Assembly: GCA_023376005.1 (NCBI GenBank)
Contig: CM042145.1
Location: 92,203,725 to 92,267,724, forward strand
Source of the DNA: Doryteuthis pealeii
Lineage: Eukaryota; Mollusca; Cephalopoda; Myopsida; Loliginidae
Direction: 5' to 3'
DNA: 64,000 nt
Of this stretch, positions 24,901 through 39,500 are shown one piece after another (the stretch's first letter is position 1; each line of letters opens with the position of its first letter). The notes under the pieces were generated by a model. It saw nothing but the letters and a program-made list of their open reading frames with translations. It had not been told where the DNA came from and did not search any database. The position numbers were made by a program, and so were the translations under genes.

Positions 24901-27333
24901 GGACAATAGTTCGAATAATCAAAATAATATTATGTATTCATATATGCAGATACAGTTTAGTATCATATCCAGCACACCCCTTTTGGGGGGTTTCTTATCC
25001 CTCTGTAGGAGATAATGTATTCTAAGTCCTGCGAACAGTTATTTAATGCCAAAGCCATCCTTGTAGAAGATCAGTACTAGTACTATTTAACCAATAGCTA
25101 GGGGGAGGATGAGTTCATAGATTTTTTTAAGGGAATTAGTCTGAAAGTGAATGTAATAGCACGACTGGAGTTCAAACTTGCTTACTACGATGTTGCAGCC
25201 CAGCATGTTAGCCACAACACCAAAGAGACACACCCCCCCCCCAAACTACATAAGTAGAATTATTTGGCAGTCACTATTTAGCTCTACAGTAGAGCATACA
25301 CTTAGGAACCACAAGGTTCCAGGTTTGATGCCAATCCTCACAAATTCAACACATGATTAGCACAGCTTAAATCAGTGTGGTAAAGTGGGGAGCTGATGGT
25401 AGATGTGCGGCTCCATCTCAGACACACAAAAAAAAAATTCTCCCTGGTCTAGTACTAGTGAAAAAAGGATAGACTCTCACTGTCTGGATGATACCGACAA
25501 TAGGGCGCTCTGCCTACTTTACTTTTACTACTATGTTGTTGTTTTTGTTATGGCAGCATTCACCAGGGGTGGGTTGAGCCAGCTCCATCCATTCAAAGAT
25601 GGAGTGTCATAGGAATAGGAAGTACACAAGCGGTCCCCAAAACCCCACATGCAGACACTCTAGTCGCAGATTATCCAGCAGACACAGGGATGAGAGGACC
25701 AAAAGTAACCACAGGTAGTACTGGGTTACATAGTAGTACTAGCTGGTTCATAGTCAGATCATTGGCGGCTAAACAAGTAAACCCACATTACTATTGTGAT
25801 ATTACAAAAGAAAAAAAAAAAGAAAAAAAAAAGCTGTTACAGTGAGGAGCTTAAAGAATAATAAGAACAAAAAGAATGCTAATTTCATAACATGGAATCT
25901 GCATAATCGGTGCAGAACCAATAGTTATAGATTAGATATCCTTCTTGGATTAAAAAAAAAAAATCAGAAAAATAAAAAGAATAAATAATAATAAAGCCTA
26001 AATGTGCAGTGCAATATGCAAATAAGTACACACAGAATTGCAATGCATATAAATGTTAAAGAAATCCAAATGATTCACTCACTTTTGGGCTCCTATGTGG
26101 TAGGATATCAATCGGAAATTCCCATCAGGAGGCACAAAAGATAACACCCGTTCACTCTGTGTAGAAAAAAAAAAACAACAGTTTATATCAACATCTCAAC
26201 ATGAATTAAAAAAGTAAACATTGTTATATTTTACATGATTACATTCACCAATAAAAGCTATGCAATATAAGTTTCTTTTGCTTTTGCAATTAAAAAAATG
26301 ATTTAAATGTAATAATAACCCATTTCACAACATGGTAACATCCTGTGACCAGCTCACTCACTAGATCTATCCCCTTGGAAATACCTGAAGGTTCAAGTCT
26401 TTGAACACAAGCCACAGACAACCGATGAACTAAAATATGTCATGAAATTGCAGCAATGACTAGGCAAGCACTGCAAAACTCCAGGGTGAGGTTTAAGGAG
26501 TATATTACTTATGAGGGGGGAAAGCATTTGGATGATATAATCTTTAAAACAAAGTGATGACAATAACAAAACAAAATGGCAGATATTTTTCTTCTTCAGA
26601 GTAAAATTAAATTTTGAATAGGATCTATGCTACCATTTTTATTTGTGTTCAAGAAGTCTAGGAAAAGGTTGGTTGAATTTTACAGCATGTCAACCCTTGT
26701 TGGGTCATTTTATGCTGAAGGCATTTGTTTTATTCATTCTTTATAGGTACACAATTATTTTTTTCACTCAATTATTATTTTTCACTCAATTTTTTTTCAC
26801 TCAATTTTTTTTCACTCAATTATTATTTTTCACTCAATTATTTTTACACACATTTTGTTCTATTTAACCCATAGATGGGACCCTAACAGGTAATACTACT
26901 CTATAGGAAAAGGAAAACACTGAATTCAAATTAGGCCTTTTAAATATACCCTTGGGAAAGGTATGAATCCAACTATTCTCCCTCTAGCTATGGGATGATA
27001 TGTTAGTTTATCTTATTTGAGTTAAAATAGACATGATCTATAAAAACAAAAAAAAACAATATGTCTTGAAATTTCAGTTCAATAAATACCAATATTTTTC
27101 AACAAAAATATATTTACAAAAAATAAAATATCACAATAAATCCCTTAGCACAAAAGTTTTAAACCTGATTCCTATTAAATTCTGAAATCCAGTGCTACCC
27201 AGCAACTCCTGCAATACTACCATTGCCAAAATGCATTGGTTCCTTACTTTTCCTTTGGATCACAGTGGCAGTATGGAGAGGGGGATTTGCTGCTTGGACA
27301 ACAGTCATCCATCATATGAACCCGCCCAGGCTA

Positions 27334-27378
<45 letters not shown>

Positions 27379-30300
27379 TTTGGACACTACTCCATCGTGT
27401 CTCGTAGATGGAAGGATGCCAACAATAACAACAACAAAATAATAATATTGAAATTGATCAAAATCAAAAGAATTGTTAAACTTACTTCCCATCTCTTGAA
27501 ACGTACACATGGATGAAAGCTGACATCATCCAGCAGTCGGGGGTTCATAAATGACAGTGTCAAGTCAGGCATACCACTCAATTTAATCAAACAATCAATC
27601 TGTCAATTAGAAAAATTTAAATATCAAGTTTAATTTTTCATCAATGAAAACAATAATTATACAAGGTGGCCTTTCATTTATCAAATTTTAGGGAGAGGGG
27701 TCAATAATCCCCCCCCCACCTCATGAAAATAAGATAATCAGTCAGTTGGTTTTTTGTTTTACAGCATATCTACTCTTATCAAGTAGCTATTTAATGCTGA
27801 ATCAAGTCGTTTTGATATCAGGTTTCTTACAGTACTTGCTGTTTCTTAAATGGTCACTCATCTAAATATTGAACAGGCTCATGGCTGCTTAACTTTGGTG
27901 AGCTAGTGGGAACCAGTGTTTTTAACATAACTTGACCATAAGTAAAATAAGACTTTTCAAATATATGTAACCTGCTAAATTTTACGAGGACAAAATAAAA
28001 TAAAAGGGAATATCTTTAGGACCCAATATTTATTTTCAAAGGTGTCAGAACTTGTTTTTATGCTTTTTGTTGTTTTCAAATTTTTTACTCGTTTTTAACT
28101 AAATCATTAAACTAAAAACAAACTTTATGCGAATAAAAAAAAATTTAGTGATGAATTTATGGAAAAAAAAAAGGACTTAATTTTTTAAATTCTTTTTGAA
28201 TCAATTTTATTTTTTGATATTTTAATCCCTCAATTTAATCAGACAATCACTCTGTCAATTAGAAAATGTAAATATCAAGATGAATTTTTTATGAAAGGAA
28301 AAGAATAATTATACAGGGCGGCCCATAAAAAGACTGACACATAAGAAAAATTTACTCAGTCTTTTGAGTCATGAAATATAGCCCAAGGAAATATATTTTT
28401 AGCTGGCATTATTTAGATTTTTCAGACTGTTGTTCTCATCCTTATTATTATATCCACAACATTTTGGCTGTTGTGTCCTCTGGCCTTCTTCAGTTGTTTC
28501 TTGTTGAGCCTTCATGGAACTTCAAACTGAACCTTTTATTCAATCCACTGGGGTAGACTGTTCTCATTCCATTAACCACAACCAAGTACAAGTGTTAAGC
28601 TATGTTAAGTATTCAATGTTATTATCACCCATGATCAGGATTGAACCTGCAACCTAGAGATGATTGTCACTTAGAACTGTATTAATTCAACCCTTATATC
28701 TATTGCACCATGTATCCAACTGGACAACAGTCCGAAAAATCTAAATAAACAAATTATCATGCCTCATCTCAAAAATTCAGACAAATTATATTTTTAGCTA
28801 TTTAGAAAAAATGATATCTTGTATATTGCCCCTGTAGGCGTTATTTTCTGATTTGCCTGGGGAGTTGTCTGCCCGTTTGGTTTCACTGGTTCCCGCTAGG
28901 GGCCTTTGATATTTAAGCGGCTGATTTGAACATCTCTCTCTCTTTTTTTCTGGTTGCTCGACCTACGAGACACTATGGGTTAGACTCTGGTCTACCCCCT
29001 TCTCGTTGGGGCTTCGGCCCTCAACGCCGGACTAATCACTGTAAGTGATTTATACAGCATGGACTATTCTTAGTCTCTTGTCTGTGTTTTTATGTTTTTC
29101 CCTTTTACTTATGTATGTATGTTTATGTACACCTCTATGTATTATGTACCCTGTTTATTCTGTGCTGTATATAAAATGTTTTGTCTATCAACCTTTGTCG
29201 GAGTTTTATCTTCAAGTATTATCACTTTAACCTTACAACTGGTGACCCCGACGTGATGAAAACGTTTTGTGAAGGTTTTGTTTTGCATTTGGAACTTTAA
29301 TCCTTACACCCCCATTTTCACAAATACAAAGATGCACTTTAATTCGAACAGTTTGTATGACTTTGCTCAAGGTTTCTGGGATCAATCCTCTTATCTTTGC
29401 ACAAATATTATTTTAGTGCTGTTGCAATTTGCATTCTGACTGAATAGTAGAAGGTAGAATATTACTATTTTGAAAAGAAGATAATGAAAATAAAGAACTT
29501 ACATAGCCTTGGACTTCAGCGAATACTGTAGCCCCAGATTTATCAAGAATTGCATCAATTTCCTCAATAACATCAAAGTAAGCCTCATTGTTTGTGTACT
29601 TCACGCCCGTCCTTCTCCAGGGAATGTTAGACAACTGGCCTGTTGGCAGTATTCCACTGACACTGTTCAAATTAATAGATAAAAACATTAGATTAACTAC
29701 ATTTGAAAAGAAATATAATACGAATATATGATTAAAACAAAATATACACAATTTAGTATTTCTTTTTTTAAATTTTACAAAGAAAATATTTTAATTATCT
29801 TTTAGAATGAATATACAAAGAAAAGGTTAAATCAAACTATTTTGTTGTATATATAAATACAATTGCATGTTATTAGTATGTAGATATGGTCAACAGTATT
29901 ACTAATGTAAAACAATTTTTTTAATAATTGAGGTTTAAATAATTAAAATCATGGAGAATGTGATGTAAATAACTAAGGGAATTGACTAGTAGTAAAATAA
30001 TTTCAGTTACAGACAGAAAAACACACAATCTCCATTATAATAAGATATATGATTATAACAAAACACACAATTTAATATTTTTTTTTTTAAATTTTACAAA
30101 GAAAATATTTGAATTATCTTTTAGAATGGTTACACAAAAAAAAGTTTCCAACTTAAATTATGAATTCTTAAATTGAAATTGTTTTTCACACGTCCAACAC
30201 CAAGCAGAATATTTTCAAGTCAAACACCACTGGGATGCAAAAAGCACAGGCGAGAATCACAATGTTTCATACAATAGTTGCACAAGCGACTATTCGGCTG

Positions 30301-33300
30301 ATGAAATAGAAAATCCGTCTGTATATATAGAGCCCAGAAACATTGGTAATTTTGCTATGCGGATCATTTGCATAAGCAAATTCTAAGCACTGCTCAGACA
30401 ACCATTGCAACCAAATTTTTGTAAGCAGTTCACACTGGCCATCCTCTCCTGTATACGCAATACACCAAGCACTGCCTTTTTGAGCAACAGGAATGTGCAG
30501 CCTCATCAAAGATGGCCGGCAGTTCATCCTGCCTTTCACTTCTTGTTGGAATATTTTTTGGATATAGTTATTTACTAAGCTTAGCTTAGATGTGGCACAA
30601 GGCCAGAAGTATGGGGCACCAGTTAGAATCGAACTCACTAACAATGGTCTGCAAATACTAGCTTACTAACCATTACACCAAGTTAGGTGCCCATATTTTT
30701 TGGATATAAGCCATGCTGTGGTCCACCACTTAAATTTATAGACTAAGCAAGGTTATGTGGTTTAAACCTCAGCCAATCAACAGCCCGAATACGTGGTTGG
30801 TTAACTACTTAATCGGCTGATATTGACAAATGTCCATTTGCACTCATTACAAAGGATCTGCAAGATTGAGGAACACTAAGGAGCAACCAAAGGATTCTTC
30901 ACTAAGGATCGCACTCTGCTTAACACAAAGGATCTCCACTGGACAGCGCTCTTGCTTAAAGCCTAAAGGATGGCCACAAAAATCGTAATACTCTGCTACA
31001 TGAATAGATTCATATTAACTTTATTGTAGCACAATGTTAGAATATTGATTGATTTTAAAGGTATGTCAACCAGTCTAGAGTTATTTCATGTCTACAGGTT
31101 AGGGAAACATGTTCATTGTACCTTCATATTTACACTTTTTTAATAGTTGTTTCCTAAGATTTGTATTTTATTTAAATATGTTTTTTTTATATATATATAT
31201 ACTTATGTACTTACCCGGTAGATTTACCAGTGACAGTGTCTGTAATGGTTCTCAGTAAATTTGGAGGTTTAATCAACTCCTTGAGAACATTGGATTCTAC
31301 TGCCAATGGGAAACCATTGTCCAGCATTTCATCAAGAAGCTACAAAAAGAAAAAAAAAATAATAATTCATGAGCACAAAGAATGAATACAATAAAGATAT
31401 CAACATATATACTATGGTCTACTCTATAAAAAATACATCCATGGCCAGGGATATACTAAGTATTAGAGTTAGGCAGTTTGGCAATTTCAGTTTCGGCAAT
31501 GATTTCAGTTATTTTTTCTTTGATACTTTAGTTTCGGTTCGGTTTCGGTTTTTAATTTAATATTTTTCTTTCTAAGGAAACCATTCATGGTTAAATCGAA
31601 CTTAACGGACTTAAATTCCACCATCGTATGTCACCCTCCCGAAAGAAAAAAAATACCAAAAATCAGGGAATTAATTGAATTTAATGAACATTTCAGTGTT
31701 GATATATTAATGAATAAAAGATATAATGCACCAGTAATTTTATTTAAAACTTTTACCTTTTTTCAGGTCAGTTAACTTTATACCAATATTTTGAGAATTT
31801 GTGTTACACCTCAAAGATATGTGGTTCAAAGTTAACTGACCTGAAAAAATGTAAAAGTTTTTAAATAAAATAACTGGTGCATTATATCTTTTATTCATTA
31901 ATATATCAACACTGAAAATTTCATTAAATTCGGATAATTCCCTGATTTTTAGTATTTTTCTCTTTCAGCATTTACAACAAAAAGTTGGGTTTTTTTTTAA
32001 ACATTTAACTTTGATAATTGAAACAAATAGATTTCGGACATCATGTCATATTTACTTTTTTTTTTTTTCATTTAAAAAACATTGTAAGCTAAAATACAAA
32101 ATAGATTTCTGAAGTGCCATATCTGTCATACTTTCTTTTTTTTTTTGTAAACAAATAGATTTCACATTTATTTCCTAAAAATAGTCAATTAAATGTTTTT
32201 ATCATATTTCTGTTCAATCTTTTCCTCTTACAATAGTACAAATCCAAATGTTGATAGAATTTAATTTTATCAAAATCTGAAAGTCTTTTTTAAGTTTTTC
32301 CTTGATCAGAGTGGACCTGGGAATAATGGTAATGAAGAAATACTCCACACTCCCCAGAACTGAGCCTCACCATCAGATGCAATTTAGTGCCATACTCAGG
32401 AGACACATTTTTCTGCAAGGAGATACATCAACATATACAATGCTCCAGAAGCGGAGCCTCACTTCCAGATGCAGTTTAGTGTCATACTCAGGACAGCCCT
32501 TTTTTGGAGGGTGAGGGTCTTATTTCTCTGCACAGGATACAGTCAGTGCCAACTGAGCACTTAAATTTTAAAGATCCAGTCTCAACACTTTTTGATCACA
32601 CCTTGTATTTAAACATCAGTAACTTCTTTTGTATTTATCAAATTTATCATTAAATACTCAAAATAATTGCAAATGTAACAGTGTTGGACTGTATTTGGTA
32701 TAAGACATAAACAGAATCACCACTTCTCTATATATAGACCTTAGCAGCAGCAACTTCCAGTAAAAAGTAACCAATAAACAGACAGGACAAAAAAGCATTT
32801 AAGATCATTCACTGTCTGGATATCATTCACTAGAAATATCAAGGAAATACTGCTGATCTCTCTCGACTGGAGGATTACTACAGACTTGGATTAACCGGGA
32901 TTCAACAATGGCTACGAGAATCTCAACAGATGAATTTTAAAATAGCCATAGGATTTCCTCAGATACAGATACTACACTCTGACTCTAGACAAGATTTAAA
33001 ATTTGAATCAATTTGAATTGCAATGAATATGAGATATTTAAAGCAATTACTCAAAATAATTGCAAATATTATATGTAACAGTGTTGGACTATATTTGATA
33101 TAAGTCATAAACAGAATCACTACTTCTATATATATAACCTTACCAGCAGTAATGGGAAGCATCAGCAGCAACTTCCAGTAAAAAGTAGCCAATAAACAGA
33201 CAGGACAAAAAGCAAACTATCTGATATCATTCACTAGAATATCAACAACCAAGGAAAGACAACTGATCTTTCTTAATTGGAGGCTTACTACAGACTTGGA

Positions 33301-34919
33301 TTAACCGTGTTTCAACAATGGCTATGAGAACCCACTATACTCTAACCCTAGGAAGGATTTAAAATTTGAATCAATTTGAATAGCAATGAATTTGAGATAT
33401 TTAAAGCAATAAGTAATTATACTTACTTCATAGACGATCACATAATGCTCTTTAATGGTTGACTCCGTGCACTCGGCAAAATAATCTTCAAATGTATCAA
33501 AGACGCGGTGCAAGAACTCAACCACAAAGAGAGGCGAGACTGAAAATAGAGACAAAAGAAAAAAAATGGTTATTATACACTATACACAAACATATTGTAC
33601 AAACAATATGAACAAAGAAATATAAATTCACAAATAAATTACTCTAAAGTCAAATTTAATTATCTATAAAGATTTTTCATTTCCAAAATTTTAATATTCT
33701 ATCTTCTAGTATGCTGCATGAATAAAGAAGTAAGGTCAATTTCTAAGCGGAGCTATATCAGCCTCTAGAGCTGGCAATCTGGGTTCGAATCCTGCTGCGA
33801 CCGTGAAAAAAGAACTCTCATACCTGGATCGTCCAAGCGCTTGCCAGTGTACCCAGCTGGAAACGGGTAATTAGCCCTTCTCAGGGTCACAGCACATGTG
33901 ACAGCAGTGCTAGAAACCAGAGAAACCTAAGACGTACTAAAACGAACAGCAGGTGGACATCCAAGAGTCTGATCTGATGTACCCCCCCCCCAAGACTGTC
34001 AGGGGTAAAGGGCCGAAACACTTGCCTAAAGGGAATCTCTCCTCTTCCTTGGAGAACCACCTGCTGTTACGCTCTCCCCAAGTTTTTCCACAAATATTCC
34101 TATCGAATACAATTAATTTGCACACACTTGTATGGGTTCAAGTATTCCTATCTAATATATATTTTTTTTTTTTATTTATAAAACTTTTTTTATATCATAA
34201 ATAGTATGTACATGCATGTTTTCTGTTAGTGCTTTTTTTTCCTTACAATCTCAAAAATATGAATGCAGTCAAATATCTAAAATCATTTTTCACGATACAA
34301 AAAAAACATAAACAATGCAAAACAAGTCTAGTTGAAGAAAAACTCTGAATTCAAACTTGTTAAATTCCACTTAAGAAATTGACCATGTATCACATCTTAC
34401 TTGTGCAAAGGGGTTGGTAAATATATATAAATATATAAATATACCTTCAGTTGTGACAACAGCAACAAAATAAAGTTGATTTCTATAAATGTTAATGAGG
34501 TAATGATGCGGTGTTGCAATAACAGGAGGGATATCATCTAGGGAACCACTCTGTAAATAAATAAACAAACAATATTAAATACAACTAGAAAAAAAAAAGA
34601 AAAAAAAAACGCACTCCAGGCATTGTAAAAATTAATTTTTGAAAGATATTGCCTGAAGTAGGTGGGAGTTAAAAATTCAATGTCAGAGGGTTTGTATCAT
34701 AAGTAAGCAAAATCAAATTTATGAAAAGAGTAAAAAAAAATAAATCTTTAAATGAAACAATTCGAAATGGAAATTGTCACCCTCAAATAAAATGTTGCAT
34801 GCATCTATTAATTATTTTGAATATTTTGCACATAAATTTTACACAAAATCATAGGTATTTACTTAATTGTAAACATTTTAGTTAACTTCTTAACTTACTA
34901 ATAAAAAAGAGTAAAAAAC

Positions 34920-34965
<46 letters not shown>

Positions 34966-36471
34966 TTCATCATCAAACTCACCCTTCCCTGTACTTCAAA
35001 AAAGTAATCACATATTGATTTATGTATGACACTCTTCCAATGTTTTTCCATAAAAACATCTCTGAAAAAGAAAAGAAAATAAGAGAAAGTAACTTTAGTG
35101 ATGTTGAAAATTATATAGTTCAGTACAAGAAAGAAAGAAAGTATTTTTTTTTAATTAAATAAAAAGGATCTTGAATAATAATCAAAAAATAAAAATATTG
35201 ATAGATTTACAATTGATCAATTTATTTTAATAGCAAGTCAACCTGTCTCAGGTTATTTATGTCAAGAGGTTTAAGAATTGGATTCATTGTACATTTATAT
35301 TTACATTTTTTGTGCAGTTGTTTCTTCAGGTTTTTTGTAGTTATATGATATCAAGTATTTCTTTTTAATATTAATATTTTGCACACATTTGTATGATATC
35401 ATGTAAGTAAAGTAAAGTAGTCAGCGGCATAAAGTCGTATCAGCCATTTAGCGAGGGAGGCTATCCCCTTTTCACTTGCGCTAGACCAAGGAGATTATTT
35501 TAGCATCTGAGGTGGAGCACCACACCTACCATCAGCTCCCTGTGCTACTCATACGCTGAGTTGGCGAGGACCGGTATCGAACTAGGAACCTTGTGGTTTC
35601 TAGCCGAACGCTCTACCGACTGAGCTAACCCGGCCTATGATATCATGTATTCCTATCTAATACTAATAATTATATGGTTTCAAGTAACTATTTCTATTTA
35701 ATAACAGTCATTTGTTTGCATACAGTTATATGGTCTCAAGTAACTAATAAGTAATTAAGTAGGCGGAGTGGCCTATTGTTGGTATCAGCCAGACAGCGAG
35801 GAGTCTATCCCCTTTTTACTAGCACTAGACCAGGGAGATTGTTATGCATCTGAGAATAAGAATCATTAATAAATAATTATAGCTTCAAGTAACTATTCTT
35901 AATACAAATAATTTACAGTTATATAACATCAAGTATTCCTATCAAACACAAATAATTTTCAAACAGATCTATTTGATCCATAGATGGGACCCTAACAGGT
36001 ACTACCACTCCGGGTCAGAGTGGATCCTGGAGTAATGGCAATGAAGGGGTACTCTACACTCCCCAGAAGTTGAGTCTCACCATCACATGCAGTTTAGTGT
36101 CATGCCTAGTTCACCCCTATTTTTTTGAGGAGAGAGGGGTCTTATTTTCCTGAAGGGGACACAGTCAGTGTATTCTAAGCCCCGGCAGGGCAGTGATAGA
36201 GATTCAGAATAAGCAACTATACACGTACCTAAATTTTTGGAATTTTGAATTCCAATTTTGGAAACACCCAACTCTAATTTTTTTTCTTTTCACAAAAATT
36301 ATTTTGGATTATTTTTTAAGTAGTAGAGATTTTGATTATCCAAAAATATATTTTGAAAAGCATAGAAGGGGAAGGGGCATATTCAAAATCTATACATATA
36401 TAAAGGGCAGTTTGTGTATATGTACTTATGTATGTATGTCCGGATGATACTATGAAAATAAAACGACAAAG

Positions 36472-36545
<74 letters not shown>

Positions 36546-39500
36546 TAAATATCACCAGTTCTTGCTTTTTGTAAAAAAAAAAAAGCATGAAGATTTATAT
36601 TGGAAGATATTAAAAATTAAAAGAAACATAGAATTAGCATTGAAATTCTACTTAAAAATGTCCAATATTTATAAATCTCAAAAGTAAACAAATCAATACC
36701 CAGAGTTTTTTGCCCCCCTCGACCCAATCGACACTGGGTAGCCGCTTCTAGTAGAATCCTAAAGTCTGTTACAAGATACAAAGTCAGGGGCCATTTTAGT
36801 ATGAATGTGCATTGCAAATTTACCCCACCACTTAAAACTTAATAAAGGAACTTTTCAAAAATAATTATTTCCATAAATCATTTAATAGTCAAAAAGACAT
36901 TCGCACAAAAAAGAATCAAATTAGAGGAGACATTTGCTTATTTTGAAGCTCCACTAATATCAACATTCATTTTCTAACAAAATTCAGTTGAGCAAAAATT
37001 CAAAGTAATCTTTCAAAAGATGTCGGTATATTATGGGAAACGATTCCCAATTTTACAGAAGACATTTATGTTGAATCAATATATTTTCCCATATTAGTAA
37101 TAGTTAGCAAGCTAGATTAGCAGACCACTGTTCGAGAGTTCAAATCTCACTGGGTGCCCCATAATTCTGGCCTTGTGCCACTAAGCTTGATAAATAACTA
37201 TTTGGTATTTAGCTATCAATGATTAACACTAATAAAAATTGATGTCACAAAACGTCCAAAATTATATTTGCGCAAAAGTTTCCAGCGAAAAACAGGTTTT
37301 TATTTTTTTTCTTATTTCTTTACTTTCAGGGAAGTTTTTTTGGGTTTTCAAATATATACAGAGAGAGCCACAAACAATTACACACTATTGTATTAGATTC
37401 ATCCCGTATTCCTGCCTTTAATAATTCTATCTAACTTGCCTTTTTTTTCTTTGTTGGTTGCCAGCATAAAAATTTACAAATTTACTGTGCGCTCTTTCTC
37501 TTTTGATATGCTTTTTATCGGGAAAATAATTTAGTCTTTTTTTTTATAAATACAATACAGATAAAATATATATAAAGAAATGAGACAATATAAATAAATG
37601 TAAACTAGGTACCACCAATTTGTTGGCGCCTTTCATTTTAAAAACGAATTAAAATTAATTAAATCGATTATTTAACATTAAATTCTTGTTTAAGTCAAAA
37701 AGTAGTAACATAATGAGCATCAGCAAAAAAGAAAAATAATATTATGTATGTAATTAATTTCAAATACATTTTAAACAATCAAATTTGTCCAAAAAATTTA
37801 ACCAAAATGGGTGCTTTGTGTGAAGTAATTACGGCCTAAAACACCCACGTTACTTAAGATTTTAAGACTTATAACAGTTTCTTCTTAGAAATCAACAACA
37901 AAAAACATTAAATACACTATGTACGGAAAAATGACAAACATTTTGATATTAATCTAAATTAAATATCTTTTCTTTTTTTTTTTTTTTTTTGTCAAAATAT
38001 GCAGAAAACCTAGAGTTAAAAAAAATCTGACGTTTTTTGTTTACAAAAGTCAGCAGAAATATGTTAAAAAATGTGGATGTCCAGATTGATAAAAAAAAAG
38101 AACCATATGACCATTAGGCACCCCTTTTGCGATTCAATTCATAAGGACATTTTTTTTCATTTACACCGTCAAAATCCGGTTGTTTGTTAACAGACGATTT
38201 TTAGAAAAGGGGTAAATTATAAAACTAACCCCTAACAAACAACCGGATTTTGACGGTGTAAATGAAAAAAATGTCCTTATGAATCGAGATCGCAAAAGGG
38301 GTGCCTAAAGGTCATATGGGCCAAAAAAAAATACCAAAAATCAGGAAATTATCTGATTTTAATAAAATTTTCATTGTTGACTTTAGGTACCACCAGACCG
38401 TTTAGGTCATCTTGAATAAAACGGAAATAGATATTTCCGAACTTTGTTTATCAAAAATCTCGTTAAAAAAAAGATCGTACAGGGTTGTTACAAAGAAAAA
38501 TAGTTAATTCAAAGATCAAATTATCCGATTGGGAAAAATTACATCGTTATCTTAAAAAATAAACAAACCTATCCATATTACGTGCGAAAGGGTAATTTTC
38601 AGGCCGTGATTTAGAGAGAAAGAAATACATATTATTACCCTCTTACAGTTATGCATCTAAGTACGGATGGGTGTAACGGACAAACTTTTTTAGCCAAATT
38701 TTTTCTATTAAAAATGAATAAAATCTTTAAAAACTTTAATATTACAATTAAAATGAATAAAATCTTTAAAAACTTTAATATTACAATTTACTATGAATAA
38801 AAACTTAAAAAACTTTAATCTTAAAATTTCGCAGTGAAATTGACGTTAAAAATGTCTTTGGTTTTAGTATTAATTCTTAAAATCGAAAATAAATGAAATT
38901 TGAATATTTTTTCTAAGAGAAAACTGATAAAACAATCATTCAATATATTATTTTATTCTAATTGGTCGTAAAAGTTAAATAAAATATTTTTTTACGCTCA
39001 GAAAAACAAACTTTAGTTACCGAGAAGCGTCTCGTCATGTCAGTTTTGTTCTTCCGTACATTCTAAGAATCACACATTACTATTCAACAATAAAATTACA
39101 AATTCTTTAAAAATATTAATCGAGCACGGATCGGACCAACTTTAGTTCACCTGAATTCTAAAATTCATGTTTTTAAATATCCGTGAAAATTTTGATTTTT
39201 TTCCACAGGAAAAAAAAAAATTTAATTTATTTCACGCAGAAAATAATATTTAATCACACAAAAGATTGAAAATCTCGTAAAAATTAATTTCTTAAAAAAA
39301 TTTTTTTTTTTTGACAATTTAATAGAATATAGTACATACCAATTACATAAGAAAAAAAAAGTTTTCAAATATTAATATTATGACATTTTTTTTGCACTTT
39401 TTATTTCCGATTTCATTATTTTTTCCTAAAAAAACTATAATTCGGTACGTTATACAATTTCATTGATATAGTTATTCAGCCTCTTATCTTTATAGAAAAA

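Noticed and set aside
30267..30644. 125-residue minus-strand frame with balanced composition
   Set aside because: It runs through a SINE tail and LTR-like DNA. No domain is recognisable and no splice context supports an exon.
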